From assembly GCF_003014695.1 (NCBI RefSeq), contig NZ_PYAS01000011.1, positions 1 through 64,000 of the forward strand: a DNA stretch of 64,000 bases, read 5' to 3'. The translations under genes and the position numbers were made by a program. Source of the DNA: Dyadobacter jiangsuensis. GTDB taxonomy: Bacteria; Bacteroidota; Bacteroidia; Cytophagales; Spirosomataceae. Numbering within the stretch: position 1 is the stretch's first letter; each line of letters starts with the position of its first letter. Below, piece by piece: positions 26,159-34,031 of the stretch. The notes below the pieces were generated by a model that worked only from the letters and a program-made list of their open reading frames with translations, was not told the origin of the DNA and searched no databases.

Positions 26159-26884
26159 TTATTTACCTACGTTGGCACCGGTGATGGTATCCTTTACGTA
26201 GCCCTTAACCGCCATGAGAATGTCGGCAGGCGCGATCGCCTTGTCCATTCCGTTGGCGTCGATGATGTCGTCACCGGCAAAATCGGCAGATTTCGGGTTG
26301 ATCAGGTCACGGATAACGGCCGCGTGACGGGCCTCTACGGAAACGATCTTTCCTGCAAGCAAGAGGTAATTCGGATCTTTGATGAGCTTTCCGGCACCAT
26401 TGTAGGCCGCTACGCCGGTGTCTTCGAATAGTTTGGCTGCGCCAAGGACCGCCTCCTTTTTGGAGAAGTCGATGGCAGCGAAGTTAGGGGTCAGTCCTTT
26501 GATAGCCTTGTCGCCCAATGCCGCCTTGAAAAAGTCGCGGTGAACGATCTCGTGGTCGCGGATGTCGGTCAGGATTGCTTTCTCTGCGTCGGTGATGCCG
26601 TTATAGGGCGTCTGGATCACTTGTGTGTAAAACGCGGCTTCGAGTTGTTCGAGCGCGTATGCATAGTTGAGTACGCCGATGTCTCCCGAACCGAGATCGA
26701 CGGTGTCGCCTGTACCGGGGATCATCGGGTCGTCGTCATCGTCGTTGCAACCTGCGGCAATGACGATTGTTCCTAATGATGTGGCTAAACCGGCCGAGCG
26801 TAAAAAGAGACGTCTGTTAACGACCGACGTAATTTCCCCTTCTCCTTTGCCGGAGCTGTTCTTCGTTTTTGTGTGTTTGTTCAT
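26159..26884 (-). CDS. Exported ferritin-like domain lipoprotein (first of a tandem pair)
   Basis: This 241-residue protein has a twin-arginine motif (NRRLFLRSAG) followed by a lipobox-like IAAGC and an Asp run. It is therefore probably a Tat-exported lipoprotein. The ferritin-like bundle shows LNYAYALEQLEAAFY, IRDHEIVHRDFF and VSVEARHAAVIRD, with the metal-ligand Glu/His pattern kept. It is paralogous to the next gene and co-transcribed with it. The region upstream holds a promoter, about 165 bases without a gene, and a terminator, suggesting attenuation or a separate small RNA. Confidence 0.83.
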   Translation of the reverse strand: MNKHTKTKNSSGKGEGEITSVVNRRLFLRSAGLATSLGTIVIAAGCNDDDDDPMIPGTGDTVDLGSGDIGVLNYAYALEQLEAAFYTQVIQTPYNGITDAEKAILTDIRDHEIVHRDFFKAALGDKAIKGLTPNFAAIDFSKKEAVLGAAKLFEDTGVAAYNGAGKLIKDPNYLLLAGKIVSVEARHAAVIRDLINPKSADFAGDDIIDANGMDKAIAPADILMAVKGYVKDTITGANVGK

Positions 26885-27032
26885 AGCAATAAAAGGTTAT
26901 TGAGTTACTCTCCGTGTGTCGAAAGAGTTTTGAGAGACCTACGCAGGAAGGATTGCTTTAGATCGACGGACGGGAAAAAGGAGGAAGGGAAGGATGGGGG
27001 AGAGGGATTTAATAGAGAGGTGCTTAAAACGC

Positions 27033-27057
27033 AAAAAGAGTCCCGGATGGGGACTCT
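27033..27057 (-). terminator. Intrinsic terminator in the ferritin-like gene leader
   Basis: AGAGTCCC pairs with GGGACTCT around a 5-base loop, and on the minus strand five T residues follow. No protein gene ends upstream of it, so it terminates either a small RNA or a leader transcript. Confidence 0.7.
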
Positions 27058-27198
27058 CGATGCTTTCAGACTAACCGATGGTATTCTTAAATAACGTTGA
27101 GTAAATAATGCCTGAGATATAATTCAATGTATGAATGTATAGCGTTAAGTCTCTAGCGGTGTGTAGTAGTTGTGCTACTTTTTGCAGATAAATAATTT
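27033..27198 (-). ncRNA. Candidate small RNA or attenuated leader
   Basis: This is the roughly 165-base interval between the minus-strand promoter at 27204-27232 and the terminator at 27033-27057. It has no plausible coding sequence and contains a small internal hairpin (GTAG/CTAC near 27167-27179). I do not recognise it as any known RNA family. Confidence 0.35.
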
Positions 27199-27203
27199 CT
27201 ACG

Positions 27204-27232
27204 CAAATATAAGGGAATATGTTCCTAACAAA
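27204..27232 (-). promoter_or_regulatory. Promoter for the ferritin-like operon or a small RNA
   Basis: On the minus strand TTTG (27229-27232) is followed after 17 bp by TATATTTG (27204-27211), a full match to the Bacteroidota consensus. Confidence 0.55.
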
Positions 27233-27486
27233 ACAATATTGGATAAAAAAATTTGAATTTTTTTTAGTTTGGGTAATAACATACGGGTACGTGAACAAAC
27301 TGGTTATTAAATTTCACATAACTGGTGTGAAATTCCCCAACCTGAGGTACAGCTCCCGTTCCGTGCGGTTACACAGCTGCGAATTAAAATTGGTTAATAT
27401 CTGATAATCAACTTTTTTTGTAGCATATTTCCGTTGGCACGAATATCTCTTTCATTTTATACTAAAAATTAAATGCCCGATCCATT

Positions 27487-27789
27487 ATGCGAATAACCCC
27501 GATAGCCCTCGCCCTCTTGCTAGCAGCAGTTACCCTGGATGTTGACGCATCCATACAATCTCTTGGAGATGTGACCGTTATTGCCGAACATAGCAAGGTT
27601 GCCGTGCGGCCGGAAGACCTCCCGGAGGCGGTTAAGAGTACCTTGTCCGGCTCCTATGCCGAATGGAAAGTAACCAGTGCTTACCTGGTCACGCGGGATG
27701 ACAACTCACAGTATTACGAAGTAAATATCAAACGAGCGGAAGAGACATCTACACTTAATCTGGACAAGTACGGGAAGAAGGTCGACTAG
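27487..27789 (+). CDS. Small secreted PepSY-like protein
   Basis: This 100-residue protein has a Sec signal peptide (about residues 1-21, ending DVDAS). A single PepSY-like (beta-lactamase-inhibitor-like) repeat follows: DLPEAVKSTLSGSYAEWKVT, then QYYEVNIKR and a C-terminal LDKYGKKV. Such domains are common periplasmic proteins in Bacteroidota and no function is known. It is followed by a good terminator, so it forms a single-gene unit. Confidence 0.75.
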   Translation: MRITPIALALLLAAVTLDVDASIQSLGDVTVIAEHSKVAVRPEDLPEAVKSTLSGSYAEWKVTSAYLVTRDDNSQYYEVNIKRAEETSTLNLDKYGKKVD

Positions 27790-27826
27790 TAAAAGGCCGC
27801 TCCCGGCGTCTGACAGGCACATAATG

Positions 27827-27853
27827 AAAAGCCGGGGACTTCTCCGGCTTTTT
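27827..27853 (+). terminator. Terminator of the PepSY-like gene
   Basis: AAAAGCCGG pairs with CCGGCTTTT around an 8-base interior and ends in T5. Confidence 0.85.
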
Positions 27854-27929
27854 GGCGTTTGTTTTTTGTACTTTTACATAATACCCACTCGTTTAATAGT
27901 ATTTATTTTTCTTAGAAATAGTATCACCC

Positions 27930-29303
27930 ATGGCTCATCTGCTCCTCGTTGAAGACGATTCTACATTTTCAAAGTTGCTCACCAATTTTCTCGGCAAGCA
28001 TGGTCATCAGGTAAAAGTTTGTACAAACATAAAAGAGGCGAGAGAAGCACTCGGGAAGAACAACTCCGACGGGCCGTTTGAAGTGCTGATGCTCGACTAC
28101 CGTCTGCCGGACGGTAACTCTGTAGATTTTCTCAAAACGCTTAGAAGCGAAGGAAACCGCACCCCGGCTTTCATCATGACCAGTTTTCATGATGTGAGGA
28201 CCGCGGTTACCGCCATGCAAATCGGGGCTTTCGATTATATCACCAAGCCGGTGAACCCGGAAGAATTACTTATGGTACTCAGGGAAGCGCTGAACAAGGG
28301 AGAGGTGACGAGCGTGAAGACTGCGCCGAAAGCCAAAAGCAATTCGAAAGCAGAAAAGCAATCGCTTGACTATATCGAAGGTAAAAGCAAGGTTGCCAAA
28401 CAACTTTTCGAATATGTGCGGCTGGTGGCGCCGACCGATATGTCGGTGATTATCCAGGGCGAAAGCGGTACGGGTAAGGAGCACGTGGCGAAGTCGATTC
28501 ACCGCCTTAGCAAGCGCGCCGACGGCCCGTTCGTGGCGATCGATTGCGGTTCGCTGTCGAAAGACCTGGCGGCCAGCGAGCTTTTCGGTCATAAGAAAGG
28601 CGCATTCACCGGCGCGTTGCAGGATAAGATCGGGCAGTTCGAAGCGGCGGATGGCGGTACGCTATTCCTCGACGAGATCGGAAACCTGAGCTACGACGTG
28701 CAGATCAAGCTTCTCCGGGCATTGCAAGAGCGCATTATCGTTCCCATTGGCAGCACCCAGCAGGTCAAAGTGGATGTTCGTCTCATCGCAGCAACCAATG
28801 AAGACCTTATTTCGAGCGCAGCCGCCGGCGATTTTCGCGAAGATCTTTACCACCGGTTGAACGAGTTCAAAATCGAAGTGCCCGCATTGCGCAAGCGCGG
28901 CGAAGATCTGCCGATTTTTGTTCAGCATTTTGTAGACAAAGCCAACGACGAGCTCGAACGCAATGTGAGGGAGCTTTCGAAAGAAGTAATGGATGTTTTC
29001 CAGAAATACGACTGGCCGGGTAACCTGCGCGAGCTGAACAACGTAATCAAACGCCTCGTGCTCTTGTCGAAAGAGGAAGTGGCTACATTAAGTGCATTGC
29101 CATCGGAAATGATCACCGCGATGGAAGATCAGCAGAAACCTGCGCCGGGTTCCGATTTGAAAGCATTGCAGGAAACGCATGAGAAAGAAATGATCGAAAA
29201 GGTGTTGCAGGAAGTGCGTTACAACAAAAGCAAAGCGGCCAAGTTATTGAACATCGACCGCAAAACTTTGTATTACAAGATTGAAAAATATCATATCGAG
29301 TAG
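27930..29303 (+). CDS. Sigma-54-dependent response regulator (NtrC type)
   Basis: This 457-residue protein has an N-terminal receiver domain with phospho-acceptor D56 in MLDYRLPDG. A sigma-54 AAA+ domain follows, with Walker A GESGTGKE (177-184), the sigma-54-contacting GAFTGA loop (224-229) and Walker B GGTLFLDEIG. The C-terminal Fis-type helix-turn-helix is NKSKAAKLLNIDRKTLYYKI. It activates sigma-54 promoters on phosphorylation. Its 3' end overlaps the convergent hybrid kinase gene by 13 bp, and that kinase is its likely partner. Confidence 0.93.
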   Translation: MAHLLLVEDDSTFSKLLTNFLGKHGHQVKVCTNIKEAREALGKNNSDGPFEVLMLDYRLPDGNSVDFLKTLRSEGNRTPAFIMTSFHDVRTAVTAMQIGAFDYITKPVNPEELLMVLREALNKGEVTSVKTAPKAKSNSKAEKQSLDYIEGKSKVAKQLFEYVRLVAPTDMSVIIQGESGTGKEHVAKSIHRLSKRADGPFVAIDCGSLSKDLAASELFGHKKGAFTGALQDKIGQFEAADGGTLFLDEIGNLSYDVQIKLLRALQERIIVPIGSTQQVKVDVRLIAATNEDLISSAAAGDFREDLYHRLNEFKIEVPALRKRGEDLPIFVQHFVDKANDELERNVRELSKEVMDVFQKYDWPGNLRELNNVIKRLVLLSKEEVATLSALPSEMITAMEDQQKPAPGSDLKALQETHEKEMIEKVLQEVRYNKSKAAKLLNIDRKTLYYKIEKYHIE

Positions 29304-31855
29304 GAGAGCGCTTTTTCTTCCACTTGCTCTATTACTGACGCAGCGTCGTTTACGACCTGCGTCATTTCTTTTTCCGACACTTCCGCTGCGTTTTCACGCA
29401 ATGCAATTTCCAGATTCCTGAATCTCGCCGAAAGGTCGCGGGCGCCGATCTGCCCGGTACGACCGGCCATGCGGTGCATGAGCTCCTGTGCGTGGTCGGG
29501 TTCGTTGGCGGAAATATGCTGCCTAAGCGATTCGATGTCGGCGCGGGAATCTTTCACAAACTGATCGAGGATCTCGCGCAGCAGGCTTTCGTCGCCGAAA
29601 GTCATTTCAGTGAGCATCGTGAAATCAAAATCCAGGTTGTGGGCCGGGTAGTCATTTTCTGGCTTGACCTCTGTTAGTATAACGGCGGGCGAATCTCTTT
29701 CCGGCGCCGAGGACGATTCGAGGAGTTCCAGCAGGTCCCTCGAATGGAATGGTTTCATCAGGTAACCGTCGAAGCCCATACTCAGCAGTTTTTTACGTTC
29801 TTCGGGCAATGCCTGTGCAGTGAGGACGAAGAACTTGACATCCTTCGGAGCCGATTTACGCAGGCGCTTTACGAGCTCGGCCCCGTTCATGCCCGACATA
29901 CGCATGTCGGTGAGCACGAATTTCACCTGATCGTTCCATGGCCGGCTCAGTACCTCCTCGGCGGAGGAGAATGCCGCATGGGCAATGCCATTCATTTCAA
30001 GTACCGAAGAGCACCATTTGAGAATAAAGGCGTCGTCGTCCACCAGCCATACTTTGCCGTTGATCCGGTAGCTTCTTTCCGGCGCTTCTTCCGCCAACTC
30101 CAGTGTGTCTGCCTTTTTCATACTGGTGGTGACAAAAAAAGTCGTGCCTTCTCCCTGCTTGCTGGTGACATGAATACTCCCCGACATTCCTTCCACCAGC
30201 GCCTTTACAATGCTCAGACCGAGCCCTGTACCGCCATACCGGCGCTGAATGGAGGGGTCAGCCTGCTCGAACTGGTTGAAAATACGTTCTGTCTGTTCCT
30301 TCGACAGCCCGATACCTGTGTCCGAAATCTGGTATTCGATTTTGGCGAGATTACCGCTTTCGTGGCCTGCTACTTTGAGGACTACTTCCCCGTTCTCGGT
30401 GAACTTTATCGCATTAGTCAGCAAATTGTACAGAACCTGCCGCAATCGGAATGGGTCGCCATGCAGGTAGAGGTTGGGTTTCAGAGAGTTTTCGAGCCTC
30501 AATACCAGGCCTTTGGACAGAGCGTTGGGCCTGAGTACCTGTATTACCTCGTTCAGGAGCGGATTAATGGAAAATACCCTGTCCTCGAAGGTAAAGCGGT
30601 CGGAAATGATGCGGCTGTAATCAAGCACTTCATTAACGAGGTAGAGCAAGTGCTCCGAGGCCGAATGCAGCGTTTCCAAATCCTGCTTCCGCGGCTTTTC
30701 TTCGTTTTTCAATGCTTCCGCATAGCCGATGATCGATTGTAGCGGGGTACGGATCTCGTGGCTCATATTGGCCAGGAACCGCTGCTTGGCCATGCTGTGG
30801 TATTCGGCCTCTTCTTTGGCTTCTTCGAGCTGCTGGCGGTAGTCGTTGCTTTTGGTAATGTCGGTGAAAATGAAATAGGCCATTACGGCTGTCAGGAAAA
30901 AGAAGCCGAGCATGATCCATTCGAGGTAATCCACGCTGCCTTCTACCATTCCTTTCGCCTTCGCGTTGTTATCATTGGAATCCCGCATAACATCCCGCTG
31001 AACTTCCTGCATTACCCCGAGCAATTGCTTCACCAGCGAGTTACCTGCTGTCGCCAGCTCCTGCTCCCGGTCAACGAAGGTTACCGCCCGTTTTTTCTGA
31101 GATTTTTCAATGGCGTGAACAGCTTCACCTACTTTTTCAATCGTACTATCCTTTTTGGCAACACGAATCGTATCGACCTGGACATTTACCTCCTGTTTTT
31201 GCACCAGCTTCGTGGGTTCTTTAGCCGGTGTCTGATTCTTTTTATTTCCGCGAAATACCCTGCTGAGGAAGCCTTTTTTGGTGCTGGCTTTCTGGCTGGT
31301 ATCCGGTACTTCTGTGTAAACGGTGGTAGTAGTGGTACGTTTTTCGGTCTTGACTACTGTGCTATCGGGTTTGACTTTCTTGGTGGTAATCAGTCCGGAA
31401 ATGGATTTTACTTCGTCTTCCAGCGCTTTGTTGCTTACCAGCTTGGACCGCACCTTCACATAGTCTCCGTAAATTTTCTCTCGTTCTTTGAGGATCTTCT
31501 TCATGGAGTCGATCCGGATCACCTGCAACGGGTCTTCAAGGCTAAGGTAGCTGAGAGTGTCGAGCGTAGCGATGAGCTCGACGGATTGTGCGAGTACCTC
31601 ATCATTGAGTTCTTCGCCTTTCAGCTTTCGTTCGTTCTGAAGGTGATCGAGCGTGAGGATGTCCTGGAATATCTTATTCACCAACCGCATTTTGTCGTCC
31701 GGGGTGGAGAGTGTATCCAGCGTGGTGAGCATATTGTCGAATGCCAGCTTGCTGGTTACCCAGGATGCTGCCAGGGCAAGAGAGGCAATGAAAAAGCCCA
31801 CAACGACTTTTCCTTTTACCGATTTCAAGAAAGACGGGCCACGAAGCGTAAACAT
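29291..31855 (-). CDS. Hybrid sensor histidine kinase with receiver and HPt domains
   Basis: This 854-residue inner-membrane protein has TM1 at about 17-36, a large extracytoplasmic region (about 37-310), and TM2 at about 311-331. HisKA follows with H366 in NMSHEIRTPLQ, then an HATPase domain (LLTNAIKFTENGEV; DTGIGLSKEQ; GGTGLGLSI), a receiver (VDDD; LTDMRMSGMNG) and a C-terminal HPt domain (ELMHRMAGRTGQIG). The sensor region has a Thr run and Lys/Ser-rich linkers rather than a known sensor fold. The full internal phosphorelay probably ends at the sigma-54 regulator encoded opposite it. Confidence 0.92.
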   Translation of the reverse strand: MFTLRGPSFLKSVKGKVVVGFFIASLALAASWVTSKLAFDNMLTTLDTLSTPDDKMRLVNKIFQDILTLDHLQNERKLKGEELNDEVLAQSVELIATLDTLSYLSLEDPLQVIRIDSMKKILKEREKIYGDYVKVRSKLVSNKALEDEVKSISGLITTKKVKPDSTVVKTEKRTTTTTVYTEVPDTSQKASTKKGFLSRVFRGNKKNQTPAKEPTKLVQKQEVNVQVDTIRVAKKDSTIEKVGEAVHAIEKSQKKRAVTFVDREQELATAGNSLVKQLLGVMQEVQRDVMRDSNDNNAKAKGMVEGSVDYLEWIMLGFFFLTAVMAYFIFTDITKSNDYRQQLEEAKEEAEYHSMAKQRFLANMSHEIRTPLQSIIGYAEALKNEEKPRKQDLETLHSASEHLLYLVNEVLDYSRIISDRFTFEDRVFSINPLLNEVIQVLRPNALSKGLVLRLENSLKPNLYLHGDPFRLRQVLYNLLTNAIKFTENGEVVLKVAGHESGNLAKIEYQISDTGIGLSKEQTERIFNQFEQADPSIQRRYGGTGLGLSIVKALVEGMSGSIHVTSKQGEGTTFFVTTSMKKADTLELAEEAPERSYRINGKVWLVDDDAFILKWCSSVLEMNGIAHAAFSSAEEVLSRPWNDQVKFVLTDMRMSGMNGAELVKRLRKSAPKDVKFFVLTAQALPEERKKLLSMGFDGYLMKPFHSRDLLELLESSSAPERDSPAVILTEVKPENDYPAHNLDFDFTMLTEMTFGDESLLREILDQFVKDSRADIESLRQHISANEPDHAQELMHRMAGRTGQIGARDLSARFRNLEIALRENAAEVSEKEMTQVVNDAASVIEQVEEKALSYSI

Positions 31856-31988
31856 AGTTTTGGGTCACATTCAATAACAACTAACGCATTTTCAACGCTA
31901 AAACGTGCGATTTGTACTGCATTAGTCTGGTTGACAATGTGAAGATAATGTAATAAAATGTATTCTGAACAGGCTGATCTTCAACTAA

Positions 31989-32021
31989 AAAAGGCTGCTT
32001 CCGGTGTGGAAGCAGCCTTTT
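31989..32021 (-). terminator. Terminator of the sugar-dehydrogenase operon
   Basis: AAAAGGCTGCTTCC pairs perfectly with GGAAGCAGCCTTTT (14 bp) around a 5-base loop, followed on the minus strand by a T tract. Confidence 0.9.
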
Positions 32022-32056
32022 GGGATAATACCCGGGCATAGCCCGTTGGAATGCAA

Positions 32057-34003
32057 TTATTTCGCAAGTGAATTGATCCACGCCGCGATTTTAGCAGCTT
32101 CTGCCTTAGGAACCTGAGGCATAGGCGCCATTGGCGTCGCGTAGTCAGGCCAGTTTTCAGGCTTCGGTGCGTAAATCAGTTCTACGATCTTCTCGTTGCT
32201 GTATTTGCGTTTTGCAACGTCAGCGTAAGAAGGTCCTACTACTTTTTTGTCGGGCGCGTGGCACGCAAGGCAAGTGTTTTTAGCCAGCAATGGCTTCACT
32301 TCTTCCCAGGTTGGCGCTTTCGCTGCTGCTCCGGCTTTAGCAGGAGTAGCTTTGCCTTTGCCGTCCGGAGAAACGTGCTCTTTCGCAGGTTCAGCCGAGA
32401 CAGATGCCTGCGCTTTGCCTGAGCGGGTAGTTTTCAGGTCGGAAACCTTCAGTCTCTCGCCATCAGGAATGTTGTTCAGCGTGTAATAGGCATCCGGGTG
32501 TACGAGGGACCAGCTGTTTGAAGCTGAGCGAACGCCTTCCAGCGAGATTTTGTGAACATAGTATTGCTTCATACCGTCGAGTACGATGCGCACCTTCTTG
32601 TTATCGTCGGATACTTTCACACCTGTGATTTTCACGTCTTCCAGGTTGATCTGCGGGCTACCGTAAACAGGGTAATGCTTGTAGAGGTAGTTAACCACTT
32701 TGTAAGAATCCAGGTCTTCGGCCGATTTACGATCAACCGGCATGGTAAATTCGATTTCGAAACCGTCTGGCTGAGCTTTCACGGTGTACATTTCGAAAGG
32801 CATTTTGCCGTTCCATACCAAGCGCTGCAAGCCCTGGTTGGCGTCACCGGCCGATCCCCAACCACGGTTGGTTTCGCCTACGAACATTGATCCGTCCTTA
32901 TCGAACGCCATACGCAACACACCCGACTGGAATCCACTTCGGAAACCGATGCTGGCACCCTGGTATTCTCCTTTTACTTTTTCCAAAACAATACGCATAA
33001 TATTGCTTTGTCCCTGATCACCCACGAAAACCTGGCCGGTGAATGGCCCGAAACCACCTTTGGTATCATCCAGAATCAATTCAGCAGTAGATACACCGTG
33101 TACACCATAAGGCAACCATACAGCCGGAAGCTGTACCATATCGTATTTCTGTTTCAGTTGGTATAGGAACTGAGGCTCTTCTCCCAATGTATTTTCAGGC
33201 TTGATAGCACGGTCTTGTGCGTTGCGGTGCTGGCGGTTGTCGCGCTCCGCGAAGAATTGCTTTTCAGTCAGTTTTACCGGTGAGTTAGGCAATCCAGCCC
33301 ACTTTAAACCTGCCGGGTGGCCCATGAAGCCTCCTTTTTTAACCTGGAAAATCGCGCCGGTACCCATCCAGTCGCCCTGGTTGTCGGTGTAAAACAGTTC
33401 GCCGTTCAGCATGCTGATACCCGCTGGAGAGCGCACACCGGTTGCGTAGGGTTCGTATTTGCCGTCGTTGGTGATGTGGAAAATCCAGCCACGACCTGGC
33501 ACGCGGCTTTCGCCTCTCCACCATTCTTCATCACCGAATGCTACGTTACCACTTACGAAGAAGCTGCCATCCGGAGCCAGTTTCGGTCCGAACGAGTATT
33601 CGTGGTAGTGACCTGACAATGGCCATGCGTAAACGGTTTCGTAAACATCCGCCTTGCCGTCGCCGTTTTTATCAACAAGCTTGGTCAACTCGCCGCGCTG
33701 TGCGCAGTATAATGCACCTTCTTTGTAAGCCAAACCGAGGATTTCGTGCAAACCGGTCGCGAACTTGCGGAAATACGGCGTGCGGCTGGTAGGGTTATCC
33801 ACGATCCAAACTTCACCACGACGTGTTGAAATCGCCAGGGAGCCATTCGGCATAGTCGTCAGACCACCTACTTCGAGGATAATACCTTCCGGGATCGGCG
33901 GTGTAACGATCTTGTAAAAGTCTTCTTCTTTCGGGGACTCCTGCGCTTTCAGCGTAGACAGGGAGGCCAAAAGAGCAAATGCTATATGAGCAAGTTTTTT
34001 CAT
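32057..34003 (-). CDS. Secreted beta-propeller dehydrogenase fused to cytochrome c
   Basis: This 648-residue protein has a signal peptide ending TLKAQ. The long N-terminal domain is of the membrane-bound/PQQ-type glucose or sorbosone dehydrogenase propeller class (GGLTTMPNGSLAIST; VDKNGDGKADVYE; YGVHGVSTAEL). An Ala/Lys-rich linker follows at about 535-570. The C-terminal cytochrome c domain has haem motif CLACH and a likely Met ligand in MAPMPQVP. It would oxidise a sugar or alcohol in the periplasm and pass electrons through the fused haem. The substrate is unknown. It is co-transcribed with the DUF1080 protein upstream. The start is set at 34003 because the signal peptide begins there. Confidence 0.82.
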   Translation of the reverse strand: MKKLAHIAFALLASLSTLKAQESPKEEDFYKIVTPPIPEGIILEVGGLTTMPNGSLAISTRRGEVWIVDNPTSRTPYFRKFATGLHEILGLAYKEGALYCAQRGELTKLVDKNGDGKADVYETVYAWPLSGHYHEYSFGPKLAPDGSFFVSGNVAFGDEEWWRGESRVPGRGWIFHITNDGKYEPYATGVRSPAGISMLNGELFYTDNQGDWMGTGAIFQVKKGGFMGHPAGLKWAGLPNSPVKLTEKQFFAERDNRQHRNAQDRAIKPENTLGEEPQFLYQLKQKYDMVQLPAVWLPYGVHGVSTAELILDDTKGGFGPFTGQVFVGDQGQSNIMRIVLEKVKGEYQGASIGFRSGFQSGVLRMAFDKDGSMFVGETNRGWGSAGDANQGLQRLVWNGKMPFEMYTVKAQPDGFEIEFTMPVDRKSAEDLDSYKVVNYLYKHYPVYGSPQINLEDVKITGVKVSDDNKKVRIVLDGMKQYYVHKISLEGVRSASNSWSLVHPDAYYTLNNIPDGERLKVSDLKTTRSGKAQASVSAEPAKEHVSPDGKGKATPAKAGAAAKAPTWEEVKPLLAKNTCLACHAPDKKVVGPSYADVAKRKYSNEKIVELIYAPKPENWPDYATPMAPMPQVPKAEAAKIAAWINSLAK

Positions 34004-34031
34004 TGTCAAATCAGGAATAATAAGGTTTAAA

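Larger units (their letters stand above)
26885..27486. other. 600-bp AT-rich intergenic region
   Basis: No convincing protein gene is present. The minus strand carries a consensus promoter (27204-27232) and an intrinsic terminator (27033-27057). The stretch 26885-27030 is purine-rich and shows no motif I recognise. The stretch 27233-27486, ahead of the plus-strand gene, has no exact TAnnTTTG match. Confidence 0.6.

Noticed and set aside
27071..27298. 75-codon minus-strand open frame in the intergenic region
   Set aside because: AT-rich composition, no homology visible, and it spans the predicted promoter; a noncoding RNA explains the region better.
29744..30742. 332-codon plus-strand open frame
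   Set aside because: It is antisense to the kinase core and has no independent support.
30758..31942. 394-codon plus-strand open frame
   Set aside because: It lies antisense to the hybrid histidine kinase, whose domains are clear, and its translation has no recognisable motif or sensible composition.
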